Shown here in pieces: positions 33,788 through 45,194 of a stretch of 64,000 nucleotides of DNA. Made by a program: the position numbers and the translations under genes. The notes below the pieces were generated by a model that did not search any database, was not told where the DNA came from, and worked only from the letters and a program-made list of their open reading frames with translations. The DNA lies in contig JAHCVI010000002.1 of the NCBI GenBank assembly GCA_019096155.1, positions 4,278,001 through 4,342,000 on the forward strand, read 5' to 3'. This DNA is from Staphylotrichum longicolle. Lineage: Eukaryota; Ascomycota; Sordariomycetes; Sordariales; Chaetomiaceae. Numbering within the stretch: position 1 is the stretch's first letter; each line of letters opens with the position of its first letter.

Positions 33788-36700
33788 TCAAACATCCGTC
33801 ATCTCGGTGTCGACCAGCTCAGCCACAGACGGACCAGCCTGAGGACCCCAGTTGCCCTCGAACACGGTGGCACCAGCAGTGCGGCGGCTGGCAATCCATG
33901 CTACTGGTTCCGAAGCCAGCACCTGCTCGGCGGTGGGACGATCAGCGGCGTTGGGCTGAATCATCCATTTGACAAGATTGTCCAGAGAGTGGGCGTCATT
34001 CGGATCCAACATGAAGCTAGGTGGCTGCTGCAGCTCGGTTCGCTTCTGGGCGCCGAAGAGGTTGCTTGCGTCGTGTGTCATCGCTCCGAAGGGGAAGGAC
34101 CCGCGGCGGGAGCCAATGCCCAATCCAATTTCCTGGCTGTCCGCCACCTGAGAGATACCGGAATCGTGCGCGATAGGAAGACCGTTCGCATCACGAGCAA
34201 TGGCGCCGGCCTCGCCACAGGTCAGGGGGGGAACTGTGCTCAGGTCTCCGGCGCGGAGTGCCTGCCAAGTCGGCCCGTTGTCGGGAAGGAAGACGTTGCA
34301 TGCGATCTCGAGGATTATGAGCCCGAGGGCAAAAATGTCGGCCGGCTTGTCGTACTCTCCGCGCAAAATCTCCCCAGCGATGTACTCGCGGTCACCTTCC
34401 CCCTCAATGCCCTTGGCAGCTGGCCACGAAGTCGCAAGGCCAAAGTCGCCGAGCTTGAGATAACCATCGAATGTGATGAAAATGTTCGCGGGCTTGATAT
34501 CAAGGTGAATGAAGCCAGCCGCGTGAACCGCAGATAATCCCTGTGGCCGAAATTAGCGAAAGGACCCAGTCAATGCTTGTTGAGCCTCAACTTACCTGAG
34601 CTGTCTCCAAGAGTATCTTCCAGATCCTAAAATCATCCAATCGGCCAGCCTGTCCAACCGCCTTGAGAAATCCATCGAGGCTGCCTTCACTGCAGTACTC
34701 GGTCTGAATGTAGAGATGACCATTGTGTTCCCAGCTGTCGATCAACTGCACCACCTTGCTAGAGTGACGCAGAGCCCCCAAGATGTTCACCTCCTGGAGC
34801 TTCGCCTTGCGGTCCCTGATCCCGTAAAACGGAATACGGAGCTTCTTGACGGCGTAGACCCTGTCGGAATTCGGGCTGGAAGGCGTCCGCGGGGTTGTCG
34901 AGAAAGCCGTCATAAATGAAGCAGGAGCAGATGACTTCACAACGCGGTAGACTTGTGAGAATTCGCCTTTGCCAATAGCATCCGACTTGTCAAAACGCGA
35001 CACCAGAGACTCGTCAACGTCGCCGGGACCATGGCCATTTTGGGGCGTGATGCTCAGTCGGCGGTTGGCGAAGCTGGAGAATAGGTGCCGGGTCTGGGAG
35101 TTGCTGGGAGTCGCCGGCGTTCGGGAGGCCTTTGCGTTGGCATCCTGAACGTTAGAAATTGACAAACTGCTCGGGTCGGGCGGCGTCATCGAATACCCTG
35201 CCGCGTCCTGTGGCGTACGAGGAGAAAAGCTCTCCATGTTTATGGAGGTGGCGGCAGCCGCAGGCTCAGCTGTGCCATACTGGCCGGTCACACTGTTGTT
35301 GAGTGTCGCAAAGAGAGCCGGCGAGGTTCTCGACGGCGCGGGTGTGGTGGTCGACACGGGATGAGTGCGGCTTCCCGCCAAGGAAGCGAAGGAGAACCCC
35401 AAGCAAGGCGAGCCGCTGGAGAAAGGCGTGGAAGGACGGCTGACGGGATCGAGAGACTGGATGCCGTCTCCTTGATCCTCCTCTCTGGCCAATGCGGCAA
35501 GCAGGAGATCATCGGCATCAGTAGCTCTCCGGCTGCTGCCCAACGAGAATAAGGGGGCGCGAGCGGCAAAAGAACGCGTGTCGTCGGGTGTCTGAGCACG
35601 GTCGGAGGGTGCGGTGAGAGACTTGAAAAACAGGTTCTTCGTCGGAGTTGGCGGGAGCTCGTCGTGCAATCCAGCGAGGTCATCGCCATCCACACTTAGC
35701 ATGCTGTTCTTTCTTGTATGCCCCGAGCGCACTTGCTGGAAGAGGAGGCTTCCAGGCTTGTCCTGCGTTCCAAACAAATTTCCCCGAATAGGCGCAGCCA
35801 CTGCACTAAAAGGGGTAGAGGGGCTTCCAAAGGAAATCCGAGAGCGCCGCCCACCGCTACCACCCTGAGGTGGAAAGGTGGCGGAGTAGTAGGGTTGCTT
35901 CTTGCAAGGGGTGTCTGGCATCGGGGCGACTTTCGCTCCTGGATGCTCGAGTGGAACACCGTCCCTGTTGCGGTTCATTTTCGAAACGAGGCCCGTGGAC
36001 ATGAAGGCGGACTGCAGCGGCTTAGCGCCTTTGTAATGAGGGGTCGACGTCGCTTCTGAGTCGTCCACCGGCGGTTGTGATCCGGGGGGTAACGACTTCG
36101 ACAGGACGTGAGGGAGCAGCGGCCGCTGAGTTGGGAACTCCTCGTCGGCAAGACTCGAACCGGCCGAGGATTGTGACACAAGTCGAGACAGCGGATGAGG
36201 GTGGTTGGGCGGGCGTGGAATCACGTGTGCCGTCGGTGTCGGGAGAGCCACGGGGGCGAAAGGGTTCCCTCGCTCCTCCGGGGGCACATATTGATCGAGG
36301 GAGAGGCGTGGCCTAGCGCGAGGACCCGGCGTGCCGGGCTCGGATGTGAGTTGCGCCAGTTGCTTCTCGCCTGCGCGGCGGCCCAGAGAGGGCTGGTTAT
36401 TGCCATGGCGCTGCTGCAACGTGCTCCTACGCAGCGAAGACGTGCGTTTCGGGAGCGCAGCCTGGCTCGGCGAAGCAGCCAGGTCGCGAAACGGCGACGC
36501 AGAGGATCCCGTCAATTGGTACTCGTAGTTTACGTCTTCGTGGATGTCGAAGTTCTGTGGCGGTGCGGGGGCCTGGTCGAATACCGAGGGGTCGGCTCCC
36601 AGGGTGGAAATCGCGTGGAGACTGCGCCGCTTCGCGACTGGGCTTCCAAAGCTTGCCTGACCCAGACCCATGGTCGCGTCGCTTCGCTTGAGCGGGCTGA

Positions 36701-37355
36701 CAGAAATTGCCGGGAACGACTCGTTGTTGACCTCCATGAATTTCGAAATGCCGCCTTTCGAGGACCCCGAGACGTCGAGGTGCATTGAGTGGCGCGACGG
36801 CCGCTCCAGGTTGCGACGCGTCGCGGGGCTTAAAGTGATGGGGCAGTCGCCAAGGGTCGCGTTTTCTTGGCCCCGCGCTTCGAAGAGGGAGACCGATGGT
36901 GGAAGCGGGTTGCCGGAATCGGGCAGGGGGCCAAAAACGCGTTTCAGGGGACTTTTCGGCGATACTCGCGAGCGCGACAATGGGCGGTTCACCAGCTTTG
37001 ACCTCGAAGATCGAACCGAGAGCTTGATGTTGGGTCTGAAGGGGGTGCCCGCGACGGGGAGCTGGGGTGGCGCCGAATAAGAAGTGGGCGAGAGCGGGCC
37101 TCCCGCAAGGGCCGGCGTAGCGGGTACTGTTGCTGGTAGAATGTGCTCGAGCTGCGCATCGGGCGACACGCTCGGCGACTGGCGCAGGACGCTTGAATGA
37201 GGTGCGGGCGACGCAACCCCCGACAACCTGAATTTAGAAGGCGATCGTGAGAGCGATCTTCGGAGTGAGCGAACAGTTGAGCTGACATCGACGTGGTGGA
37301 CATGGGTTGGTGAGGGCAGTGTAAGTGTGCCCCCGCTTCCGTTTGAAAATGACAT
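33788..37355 (-). CDS. wee1: Wee1-type protein kinase (mitotic inhibitor)
   Basis: Kinase expected to phosphorylate the inhibitory tyrosine of Cdk1 and delay mitosis, nuclear. Exons 34596-37355 and 33788-34540 join in phase 0 across a 55-nt intron to give 1170 residues. The ATG at 37355 (MSFSNGSGGTLTLPSP) is preferred; upstream in-frame codons lack an ATG. The first 780 or so residues are long, Ser/Pro-rich and rich in SP/TP sites, fitting a CDK-regulated tail. The kinase domain starts at DKSDAIGKGEFSQVYRV, with a lysine in YAVKKLRIPF, VNILGALRHSSKVVQLIDSW, IQTEYCSEGSLDGFL, catalytic loop HLDIKPANIFI, LGDFGLATSW and ILRGEYDKPADIFALGLIIL. HLDIKPAN and the EFSQVYRV glycine loop are Wee1/Swe1 hallmarks. 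All catalytic residues are present. It faces MRC1 tail to tail. Confidence 0.95.
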
Positions 37356-40300
37356 CGCCGCTTCCCCTTTCCGGCGCCGCAACCAACGACGCAAATCGCG
37401 ATTCGGACTACACGGCCTCCAGTAGGTTGCTCACTCAACTGACCAGAGACTTCAGGACTTGACCCGTCGTGCAGGAAAACGCCAATAAGAAGATGCGGAA
37501 ACCAGGGGAATTCGGAAGGGCAGACAAGCGAAAACCCAGAATTCGGAAGGGCGACACTCTCGCTGCGTGCTGTGCAATCGATGGCGAAGAAGGCAGCAAG
37601 GTTGTGTTCGAAGAGAGACGAAACCGGTCGACGCTCCAAGGTGGAAAGAAGTGCGAGGGTGATATTGCTGGAATATTCGTGACAAGGTAGAAGTCGTTCT
37701 TGCCAGAAGCCTGGGGTTCGATGGGTCACACGTCAGATCAGATGCCCAACATCAGGCATCTTCGAAATCGATAACGCCTGCCTGTTGCCCGGTCGGAAAC
37801 AGTGCTGAAATACCCCTTCCTGCCCTATTCGGTGTTGTTGTTCGCCACACACATGCCGGAGGGAAGGTGCAGCTGGGTGGTGGTGGATATTGCCGTTCTC
37901 GAGGCTTCCTGCACTTTGCGAACTCGACTTGCACCGGGACAGGCGGGGAAACTGGGCGGGCAGCCGGGATGTTAGTTTGCGATGCGATCAGCGGGGTTGA
38001 CGCAATGATGAACCCGGACGGCCTCAAGGGAGAGAGAGGCACGGGAGTTATGACGCCGTTGCTGAAGGATCCGGGGAGGCGACAATTTCAGGAACGGGCT
38101 ATTGGCGATCACATCCAGTGGGCAAGAGACGGGAACCTCAAGGAGGGCAGATCACGCGGCGCAGCGCACAAGAAAGATGGGACACCACTCTGTTGTTTAC
38201 ACGGCTGATTTCACGCGTTTTCGCGTTGAACAGACGCGTTGTGGCAAGGGGCCCCTGCCGTGCCTGACGTTAGCGTCGTGCCGCCCCACCACACCCAGCA
38301 TGGGTGGCGTGAGAGGCTGCGCCCTCCTGCAACTTCCCCCAGACACAGCAGCCGTCCTGGGCGGAGGGCGGCCATTGTTTCCCAAGGCGAGACACGGGAT
38401 AAAGCTGCCGTTTGAACTCCCACCTGGGGCACGGGCACGGGTGGCCGTCGGAAGTGAGGACAGGTGACGTCCAATGTGTGAAAGTGATATCATCTGGTGG
38501 ACTGTGTCTGGTGTATGGCCGCAGCAAACAAAGCAAGGTGCCCGCGCTCCGTCTCCTCAACAAGACCGCGTCCCATCTTGCCGCGCAAGATCGATCTCAC
38601 CGCTTCGGACGAACAGGATCGCTTCCATCGTGCGGGTTCGAGACACAAAGTCGGTGAAAATTTCCATCTCAATGGCAGTCGAGAGAGCCCACGGCCTTGG
38701 TTCAGTCTCGAAGAATGATTCTGAGCCAATCAATGCAGGCGCCGGGGGGTGTTTGTTAGGGTGCGTGGAGAGAAGCACGATCCGCTCGCGCTAGACCGAC
38801 ACCGCCTGCATCTGAGGCCCACCCATCGATCTCCCCCACCTCGCTCTCAACCCCGTCTGAACCAAACCCAACCATCCCCCTCTCGTCCAGGACCAGCAAG
38901 CTGGCGTGGGCTAACGTTCTCATGGGCTGCCCCTTCAACCCGCATGCAAGAATGCAGGTCCGCACTTGAAACGTGTGCTTGCAGCCATCACATTCCTAAA
39001 AAAAGGGACGCTGTGTCACAGAGCTCGTGTTGCGCCCCTTGAGCCCAGGAATATGACGGCTTTCGGCCACACCTGGGATCGTCAGGCACGTCACTGGTCA
39101 CTCGCTGAAGTCACCACTCCCGTCCCAACAAAGCCACCGCCGCCTTTGCCCAAAGACGAAACTGTCATCATGGTCAATGCCGATGGCCTCTGCCTACGCC
39201 GTGGCAGGCGTCCGCAACCACGAGAGGCAGCAGCAGGCTTCCAAAAATGCGCCTTTTGTTTTGTTTACTTCTGGCCGAACGCGTCGATTTTCAAACAAAC
39301 AACAACATCCCCTAAACCCTCCCTCCGCGTCCGCGTCCCCGACTCTACACATTGCACTTGCCAACCCCCTCCTAGATCCCAAATCGGGTGAGTAACACGC
39401 TGAAATCGTAAAAATACCACGCAATTCCCCAAATTCCCTGAGGAAAAAATACCATAGTACCACTTGTGGCCCCATGCCGCCTTTCCTCTTTCCTCGAACC
39501 AACAAGCCCCATGCTCCACATCGCGGCTTCCCCCCTCTTTTTCCTCAGCGCCCACTTCCCACTTCCCACTTTCAAGACCTGTCCCTCCTTGCTCCCGGCA
39601 CAGATGTCCCTCACCCCTCAGAGCAGGGGCCAAGTTCCAAGGTTCCGACTGGACACCGGCCCACGGGTCATGGCCCTGCACCCTGATCAACAAACGGCTC
39701 ACGGGCGGCGGCCCACGGGGAAGGCCAGAGCCAAGGATCGACAGGCCGTCCCTTTCCTTTTTTTTCCCCTTTCGGTGTCGTCCTTCCTTCCTTACCTACA
39801 CAGTAAACCATGCCCACTCGTGTTTGACCAGACGCATTTTTCTCCGACAACTACGAGCGGGAGGAACAAAACGCGGTGCTGGTCCCTCACCTCCCTTTCC
39901 GTGCGCGCCATGTGCTGATGACACAACAAACCCCACCAAACGCGCCGCGCGGTGCCCCCTCAAGACTCCGCATCCCTGCAGAATACTTTGAACTCACAAA
40001 AAAAAAAGGAAAAGGAAAAAAAAGAGAGTGCTGACTTGACAAGGCATTCCTGGCACTTGCAGAGGCGGTGATGGTCCGTGTTGACGCCGCGGATCACCCG
40101 TCGATTCCAGATCCAGGTCCCCATCTTGGCTCCTCGGTTTCCCACATGCCTGCCCCTCCATGTCTGTTCCCCCTGTTCCGTCTCCCGTGCCGTCTCTCAA
40201 AATGTCCAAGGAATAACGTTAAATGTATGGACAAAAAAGCGAGGAGTGACGACAGGACGGCCCGGGACAGGACAGGACAGGCCTCTGAGACTGGGGATGG

Positions 40301-41094
40301 TGGGGACGTGTTAGGGAGGCACTGTGTATGCATAAACCGCCAAATCGAGGCGAGGCCCCTTCATCTTGCATCTAATCTTGCACGTGCATAAACAATAAAT
40401 CGGCAAGATGCAAATGATGTGTATTTTAGCATTCCTTACGCAGCCCTATCACAAATGCACAGGACACATAGTCGTCAATGAGGTGTGTACCTACAGTACC
40501 GTAGGTTACAGTACCGTACCTACTGTAGCGACGACACACACGACAACCAAATGACCGGAATATGAGGGCGTACACATAACATACCTTACATTAGGGCGAA
40601 CCAAGACCGCATAAGAATTGCGATTTCCGATAATCTGGGCTTTACTGTCCAAGTGTCACAGCTTCTTTTCCCGCCGTTGCACTTTTCCGTGTCCAAGTCG
40701 GGTAATCAGTCAACATCGCCGTGGCGCAAGTGTCAACATCACTGATGGTTTGGGGGCTTGCATCTCCAACTGCCCTAACCATGCATCCATCCACCTGTGT
40801 GACCGTGACACCCCTCCCCAACAACACCTTTCTTTACGATGTTCTCAAAAAACCCCAATCCCCAGTAAAGCCGGGTATCACCACCATGCCAAAACAAATG
40901 ACAAACTCAACCCATGCCTTTCCCTAACCTATCCATAATCAACACCAACAACCTCCCTGCTCCATCACGCGCGCCTCCCCATCAGCCCCAGGCTACTGCT
41001 GCTGTTGTCCTCCTAGAGAGTAAAATCATGTCTTCCCAAGAGAATAAATCCATGTCCTTCCAGAGAATAAACCATATCGCCCCAAAATACAAAA
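37356..41094. other. 3.7-kb gene-free stretch upstream of WEE1
   Basis: No supported protein gene on either strand; many short frames overlap without domain signals. It holds the WEE1 promoter and long 5' leader, A-rich sequence near 39998-40025, and a hairpin-forming CTACAGTA/TACTGTAG region at 40491-40528. It is the longest non-coding interval in the window. Confidence 0.5.
40491..40528. repeat. Inverted repeat CTACAGTA...TACTGTAG with internal direct repeat
   Basis: Perfect 8-bp arms at 40491-40498 and 40521-40528 flank two direct copies of ACAGTACCGTA (40493-40503 and 40508-40518). The sequence resembles the GTAC-rich inverted repeat near 6708. Could be a hairpin or a remnant of a small palindromic element. 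Confidence 0.65.
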
Positions 41095-43192
41095 TCAAGC
41101 CCATCGCGACCTCATAAACTCAGCCCACTTCCCGACATCCTCGACCGTCTCCAGCAGCCGGCCCACGTCCTCGACCGTCCGCTGCCGCCCGTTGGGCGCC
41201 ACCGTGTTGCGCTCGTCCAGCACGTCCTGGCTCTCGACGTGCACGTGGCCATTCTCCTGTATCTCGAGCGTCACGTTGGCCGTCTTGTCGTCCCTAAAGG
41301 GAAACACGACGCGCAGGCGCGGCGTCGGGGACATGGTGAGGGTGATGTCGATGTTGGTTGGCGGTTCTTCTTCGTTTTTGTTTCCGTCTTGCCGGGTGGT
41401 GGCGGACATGAGGGTGCTGTAGTCGGATTGAGTTGTTGATATTGCTGTTGTTTTGGGAGGGGGTTGGGTAGCTGTGGTGGTGGTGGATGGCTCCGGGTCG
41501 TTGGTGGCGAGTAGGCGGGAAGGGTCGGGGAGCTCCTTGAGACTGTGTTCAAGTAGGGTAGCGAGGAAGGCGTACTGCCGCAGGTAGGGGAGGATGGTGA
41601 TGAGCTGCTGTGGATGGGAGAAGGTCATAGTGGTCAGCGTCCGGCTCGGGACGGGCTTGTGGACGTAGACCGTGTTGGCGTGGTTCTTGAGGGACAGCTT
41701 CGTCTCGCCTGGGGCCACGAAGGGAATCTTTTTGTTGCAGGTGATGGTCCGCATCTCTGCTTCATCAGGTATTTTTCCGGGAGGGTAAGGAACAACCAGG
41801 CTGTCAAAGGTGGCCAGCAACTTAAGCGGCCCCTCGTCGAGCAGGCAACCCAGCCCCTGGATCTGGTCCCACAGCGCGGTTGGGATGGGGACAGGAGGGT
41901 CAAAGGAGGCGTGAAACACGACATCGGGAAGGCGAGGCCCCAGGAGCGACGGGTCTGGCTGCATCGGGTCTGCCTTCGCGGGGTCTGGCGTGGGGACGAA
42001 TGTGCTCTCTGGTTCCAGCCAGTCGATGATCGGGCCAGCCGCATGCAGCTCTCCTGGAAGAGGGATTTTCTCAACGTCCGGACCAATCCACTTGTCTGAG
42101 ATGCGGACGGGATTGACGCCGATCTCCCTGAGCGATGAACAGCCGATCAGGATGCTCCATGTCTGTTCGTTCTCTCCAGCCCACGCGGCCACGGCCGGGT
42201 CCTGCGGTGGCTGCAGCTTCCTCTGCTTCCAGTAATCAAGCGTCATGCCCACACGCCCCTTCGCGTTCATGGTTGGCATCCCGCTCTTCGTGCAGAGGAC
42301 GAGGTTCTTGAGGTACTCCTCGCCCTTGGCTGCAGCTGCCGGGTCCTCCCGGACTTTCTGTAACTCCCAGGCGTTGAGGCGGCCAAAACTTTCGTAGATA
42401 CCTGCTACAGCCTCGTATAGGTTGAGGCCGGGGTTGATGCTCAGCTTGTCAAGCACCGCGAGCCGCTCAAAGTTTGCCGCGAACGGCCCCAAAGACTTGG
42501 TCAGTGGGCTCTGGCCCGCGCCGAGCTGCAGGTCTTTAAACAGAATGGCGCCAGCGGCTTCGGCATGCTTGTTGACAATCTCGGCAGAGTCGGGGAAGCT
42601 AAGAGTGACTGACTGGACAATGTTGTTGGAGAACTCGATAAGCAGTTCGAGCGCAGAGCCGGCAACAATGAGCGTCTTCTTGTCGTCGCCGGCCATGGAG
42701 TTCTCCCAAAAAAATTCCAACTCGAGTTTCTTCGTCAGTCTCTCCAAGCCGGCCTCGCTGACCAGGCCTTTGCTTTCCTGTGGCGATGTTAGTCGGGCGG
42801 CAGGTCACGACTTCAAGGTGACATACGCTGAGGATGCCAATGACGGCGTCTAGCCGCCTGGCTCTCTCGTCATCGCTAGCTCTTCCCAGATTTCCGAGAT
42901 TTTGGAGGCCCAGATCGCCCAGATCCAGGACGCCGAGGGCCACAGCAGCGGATGGGCTGTCGAAGTTAACGGGGCCCACCGAGGAGCGGGCCAGTGTTGC
43001 CGACGAGGGCATGGTCGCAGGTGATTTCTTGACTTGCTGTGGCGATGATCGCGGACCGAGAGGAGAGAAGGCGGCCTGAGTGGCGGAGAAAGGTGTCGAG
43101 ACGGAGGGAGTTGGGGCAGCGCCGTGTGGCAGTTGAGAAGGCGTCTTGCCCTGCTGCGACAATGGCAGCTTCCCGGGAGTCGGGGTCGACAT
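41095..43192 (-). CDS. Mediator complex subunit 1 (MED1)
   Basis: Subunit of the Mediator middle module, bridging activators and RNA polymerase II. Exons 42827-43192 and 41095-42777 join in phase 0 (GTATGT donor, CACAG acceptor) for 682 residues. The N-terminus is Pro/Ser/Thr-rich, then VALGVLDLGDLGLQNLGNLG and ARRLDAVIGIL lead into the Med1 domain: SEAGLERLTKKLELEFFWEN, SALELLIEFSNNIVQSVTL, then AAGAILFKDLQLGAGQSPLT and NFERLAVLDKLSINPGLNLY. The C-terminal part holds a Thr/Ser-rich loop and ends VEDVGKWAEFMRSRWA. The gene shares a 744-bp divergent promoter with the glutamine-rich gene at 43937, and that promoter contains the 16-bp TTAGGG-type box also found upstream of RPL5. No frame breaks. 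Confidence 0.87.
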
Positions 43193-43936
43193 GGCGGTCA
43201 GTTCCAGGTTGCTGTGTTTTATGGATAGTTGGAGGAATCTGGGAAAGCGCGTCAAAGTCGATGTTAGAGGTCTCAAAATGGCAGGTACCAAGGGATGGGT
43301 TTGCCAGTTCACTGAGGTTGTTCAAGAAGAGTTGAAATAAATGACCGTGCTGAGATGTCAAAGCTCGAGCTCGGGCAAAGACAAGCCTCCCTAACCCGGC
43401 AGAGCGATGCGTATGCTCGCGCAGAAAGGCGCTTTTAAGAGTCAATGCGCTCAATGCAGAATGAAGTGGCAGGTGTGTAGACTGGATGTCGTTATGTTTA
43501 CACTTGCATGTTGAGAGGTTGAAGCAGGTTACCAATGTTACCAATGAGATGGTATGGAGCTTGGCATGGCTTCCGAGACCCGTGGGTACCCCTAACCCTC
43601 GTTTCCCTTTGACACAGCAGAACGGGTGGCCGGGGTGTGCAGCGAGCAGATCACAATCAAGTCGTATCCAATTGTCCGCTGGCTCTCAGCTCGCTCCAGT
43701 CATCCAATGAAGCCTCCAAAACACGGCCAAAGTCGAAACCAGGCCAGCTTCCTCCAGGAAACCGCAGTCAGAAGAGGACGTCGAGCTGCTTCCATCAGGA
43801 CCCTTCCCTTTGATGCCCCTGAGCGCATTCCCTAGCAGCCACTAAAACTTAGTCCCCTGGCCCTGGTCAACAGGGGTTTCTGTTCCGCGATTAGCGCTTC
43901 CAAGTTGGTTCTTTGTTGCGTCCAAGCACCGACACC
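43193..43936. promoter_or_regulatory. Divergent promoter with a TTAGGG-type box
   Basis: 744 bp between diverging starts of MED1 and the glutamine-rich gene. GGTACCCCTAACCCTC lies at 43585-43600, identical over 16 bases to a box at 53524-53539 in the RPL5 promoter. CCCTAA is the core recognised by Tbf1-like telomere-repeat factors at fungal ribosomal-protein promoters. Confidence 0.6.
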
Positions 43937-44062
43937 ATGGACTTTGCAGCTCCTCCATCGTCGACCCACGATCCGCTCCAATACCCCCAGGCGTCGACGC
44001 CGTCATCCTCCGCCGCGCGCCCCCAGCAGACACAGTCAATCCAACAGCAGCAACTGCAACTA

Positions 44063-44094
<32 letters not shown>

Positions 44095-45194
44095 ACAACA
44101 ACTTCTCCTCCATCAGCAGCAACAGCAACAGCAGCAGGGCATACAGCCACACCTCGTCGCCATGAACGGCATCAACGGCGGCGGCAACATGCCCGGCGGC
44201 ATGGTCCCCTTCCCCGCCCCGGCCGGCCACCAGGCCGAGCTCAACTACATCTACGGCATGGTCGAGGAGCTGAGCCGCCAGTTGGCCGACAACCAGCGAA
44301 CCCTGGAAGAGGTTGTCGCCGGCGTGGGCCGCGTGCGGAGCCGTGCCCGGACACACTCGCTGGGCAATGAGGAGCTCGTCGACTCGGCCAGCGACGACAT
44401 CAAGGGTATGCGTTAAGCGTTTAACCCCCCCTTCCCAGCCCTTTCTTTCCCAACCCACCCTCTCCTCGTTCCCCACCATCTAACGACCGTTCACAGCCCA
44501 AGATGCCAACCTCGACACCCTCATCTCCATCCTCTCCGAAGCCCTCGAAAAAGCCAAGTTCTCGCGCGACGCCAACGCCGCCCTGCTCACGCAGTACGCC
44601 TCCATCCTCGCCTCCATGCTGAAACAGTTCCACGACTACAAGGCCAAGCACGTCGCCGACGTGGCCGCCTGGCACCGCAGCTACCGCGGGCAGCTGGCCG
44701 AGGCGCGCGCCGAGAACTGCCGCCTGCGCGAGCAGATCTGGGAGATGCAGGCGCGCGCGGGCCACGCCAACGAGGCGCTGCGTGCCTTCCGCGGCAAGTA
44801 CGACGAGGACGGCGCGCGCTGGGAGAGGCGCGTCGAGGCCAAGGCCGTGCGCCAGGAGCTGCGCTTCTGGAAGCGCCTGGCCATGCCACACCTGCCCGAG
44901 GACGATCCCTACTGGAGCGACGACGACGACCTGGTGGACGTGGCCGAGAAGAAGCGGCTCGAGGAGATGAACCGGCTGGTCGCGGAGCAGCAGCTGGCGG
45001 CCGAGCTGGGGGGCATCGTGGGCGGCGGCGGAGAGGACGGGGAGGTGCCGCCCGAGGTGCCTGCTGCGCCGGGGATGCAGCAGAGCGTGATGGGTGGTGT
45101 CCCGATGCAGAGGGAGGACGGGGCCGTCATGCACCCGATTCCGCCCCCGAGGCCGTCGAGTGCCGCAAGTAGTACCGGGTCGTCGGGGCAGTAA
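43937..45194 (+). CDS. Glutamine-rich coiled-coil protein, function unknown
   Basis: Exons 43937-44405 and 44497-45194 join in frame (GCC codon split) for 388 residues. The N-terminal third has polyglutamine tracts encoded by mixed CAG/CAA codons (about residues 35-65), then PHLVAMNGINGGGNMPGG. From QAELNYIYGMVEELSRQLAD the protein is largely helical and predicted coiled coil, through NQRTLEEVVAGVGRVRSR, DANLDTLISILSEALEKAKF, ASILASMLKQFHDYKAKHVA, then QLAEARAENCRLREQIWEMQ. An acidic patch (PEDDPYWSDDDDLVDV) follows, then a low-complexity Gly/Pro-rich tail ending SSAASSTGSSGQ. I recognise it as a conserved-looking fungal protein but not a named family. PolyQ plus coiled coil suggests a transcription- or RNA-associated scaffold, which is inference only. 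Confidence 0.82.
44041..44139 (+). repeat. CAG/CAA repeat encoding polyglutamine
   Basis: In-frame mixed CAG and CAA codons inside the glutamine-rich gene, interrupted by a Leu-Leu-Leu-His break. Codon mixing suggests selection for the peptide rather than pure microsatellite slippage. Confidence 0.85.

Noticed and set aside
39466..39991. Overlapping plus-strand frames of 150-175 aa
   Set aside because: Three frames are open together over the same low-complexity C/T-rich DNA, and none has an identifiable family, so this is chance.
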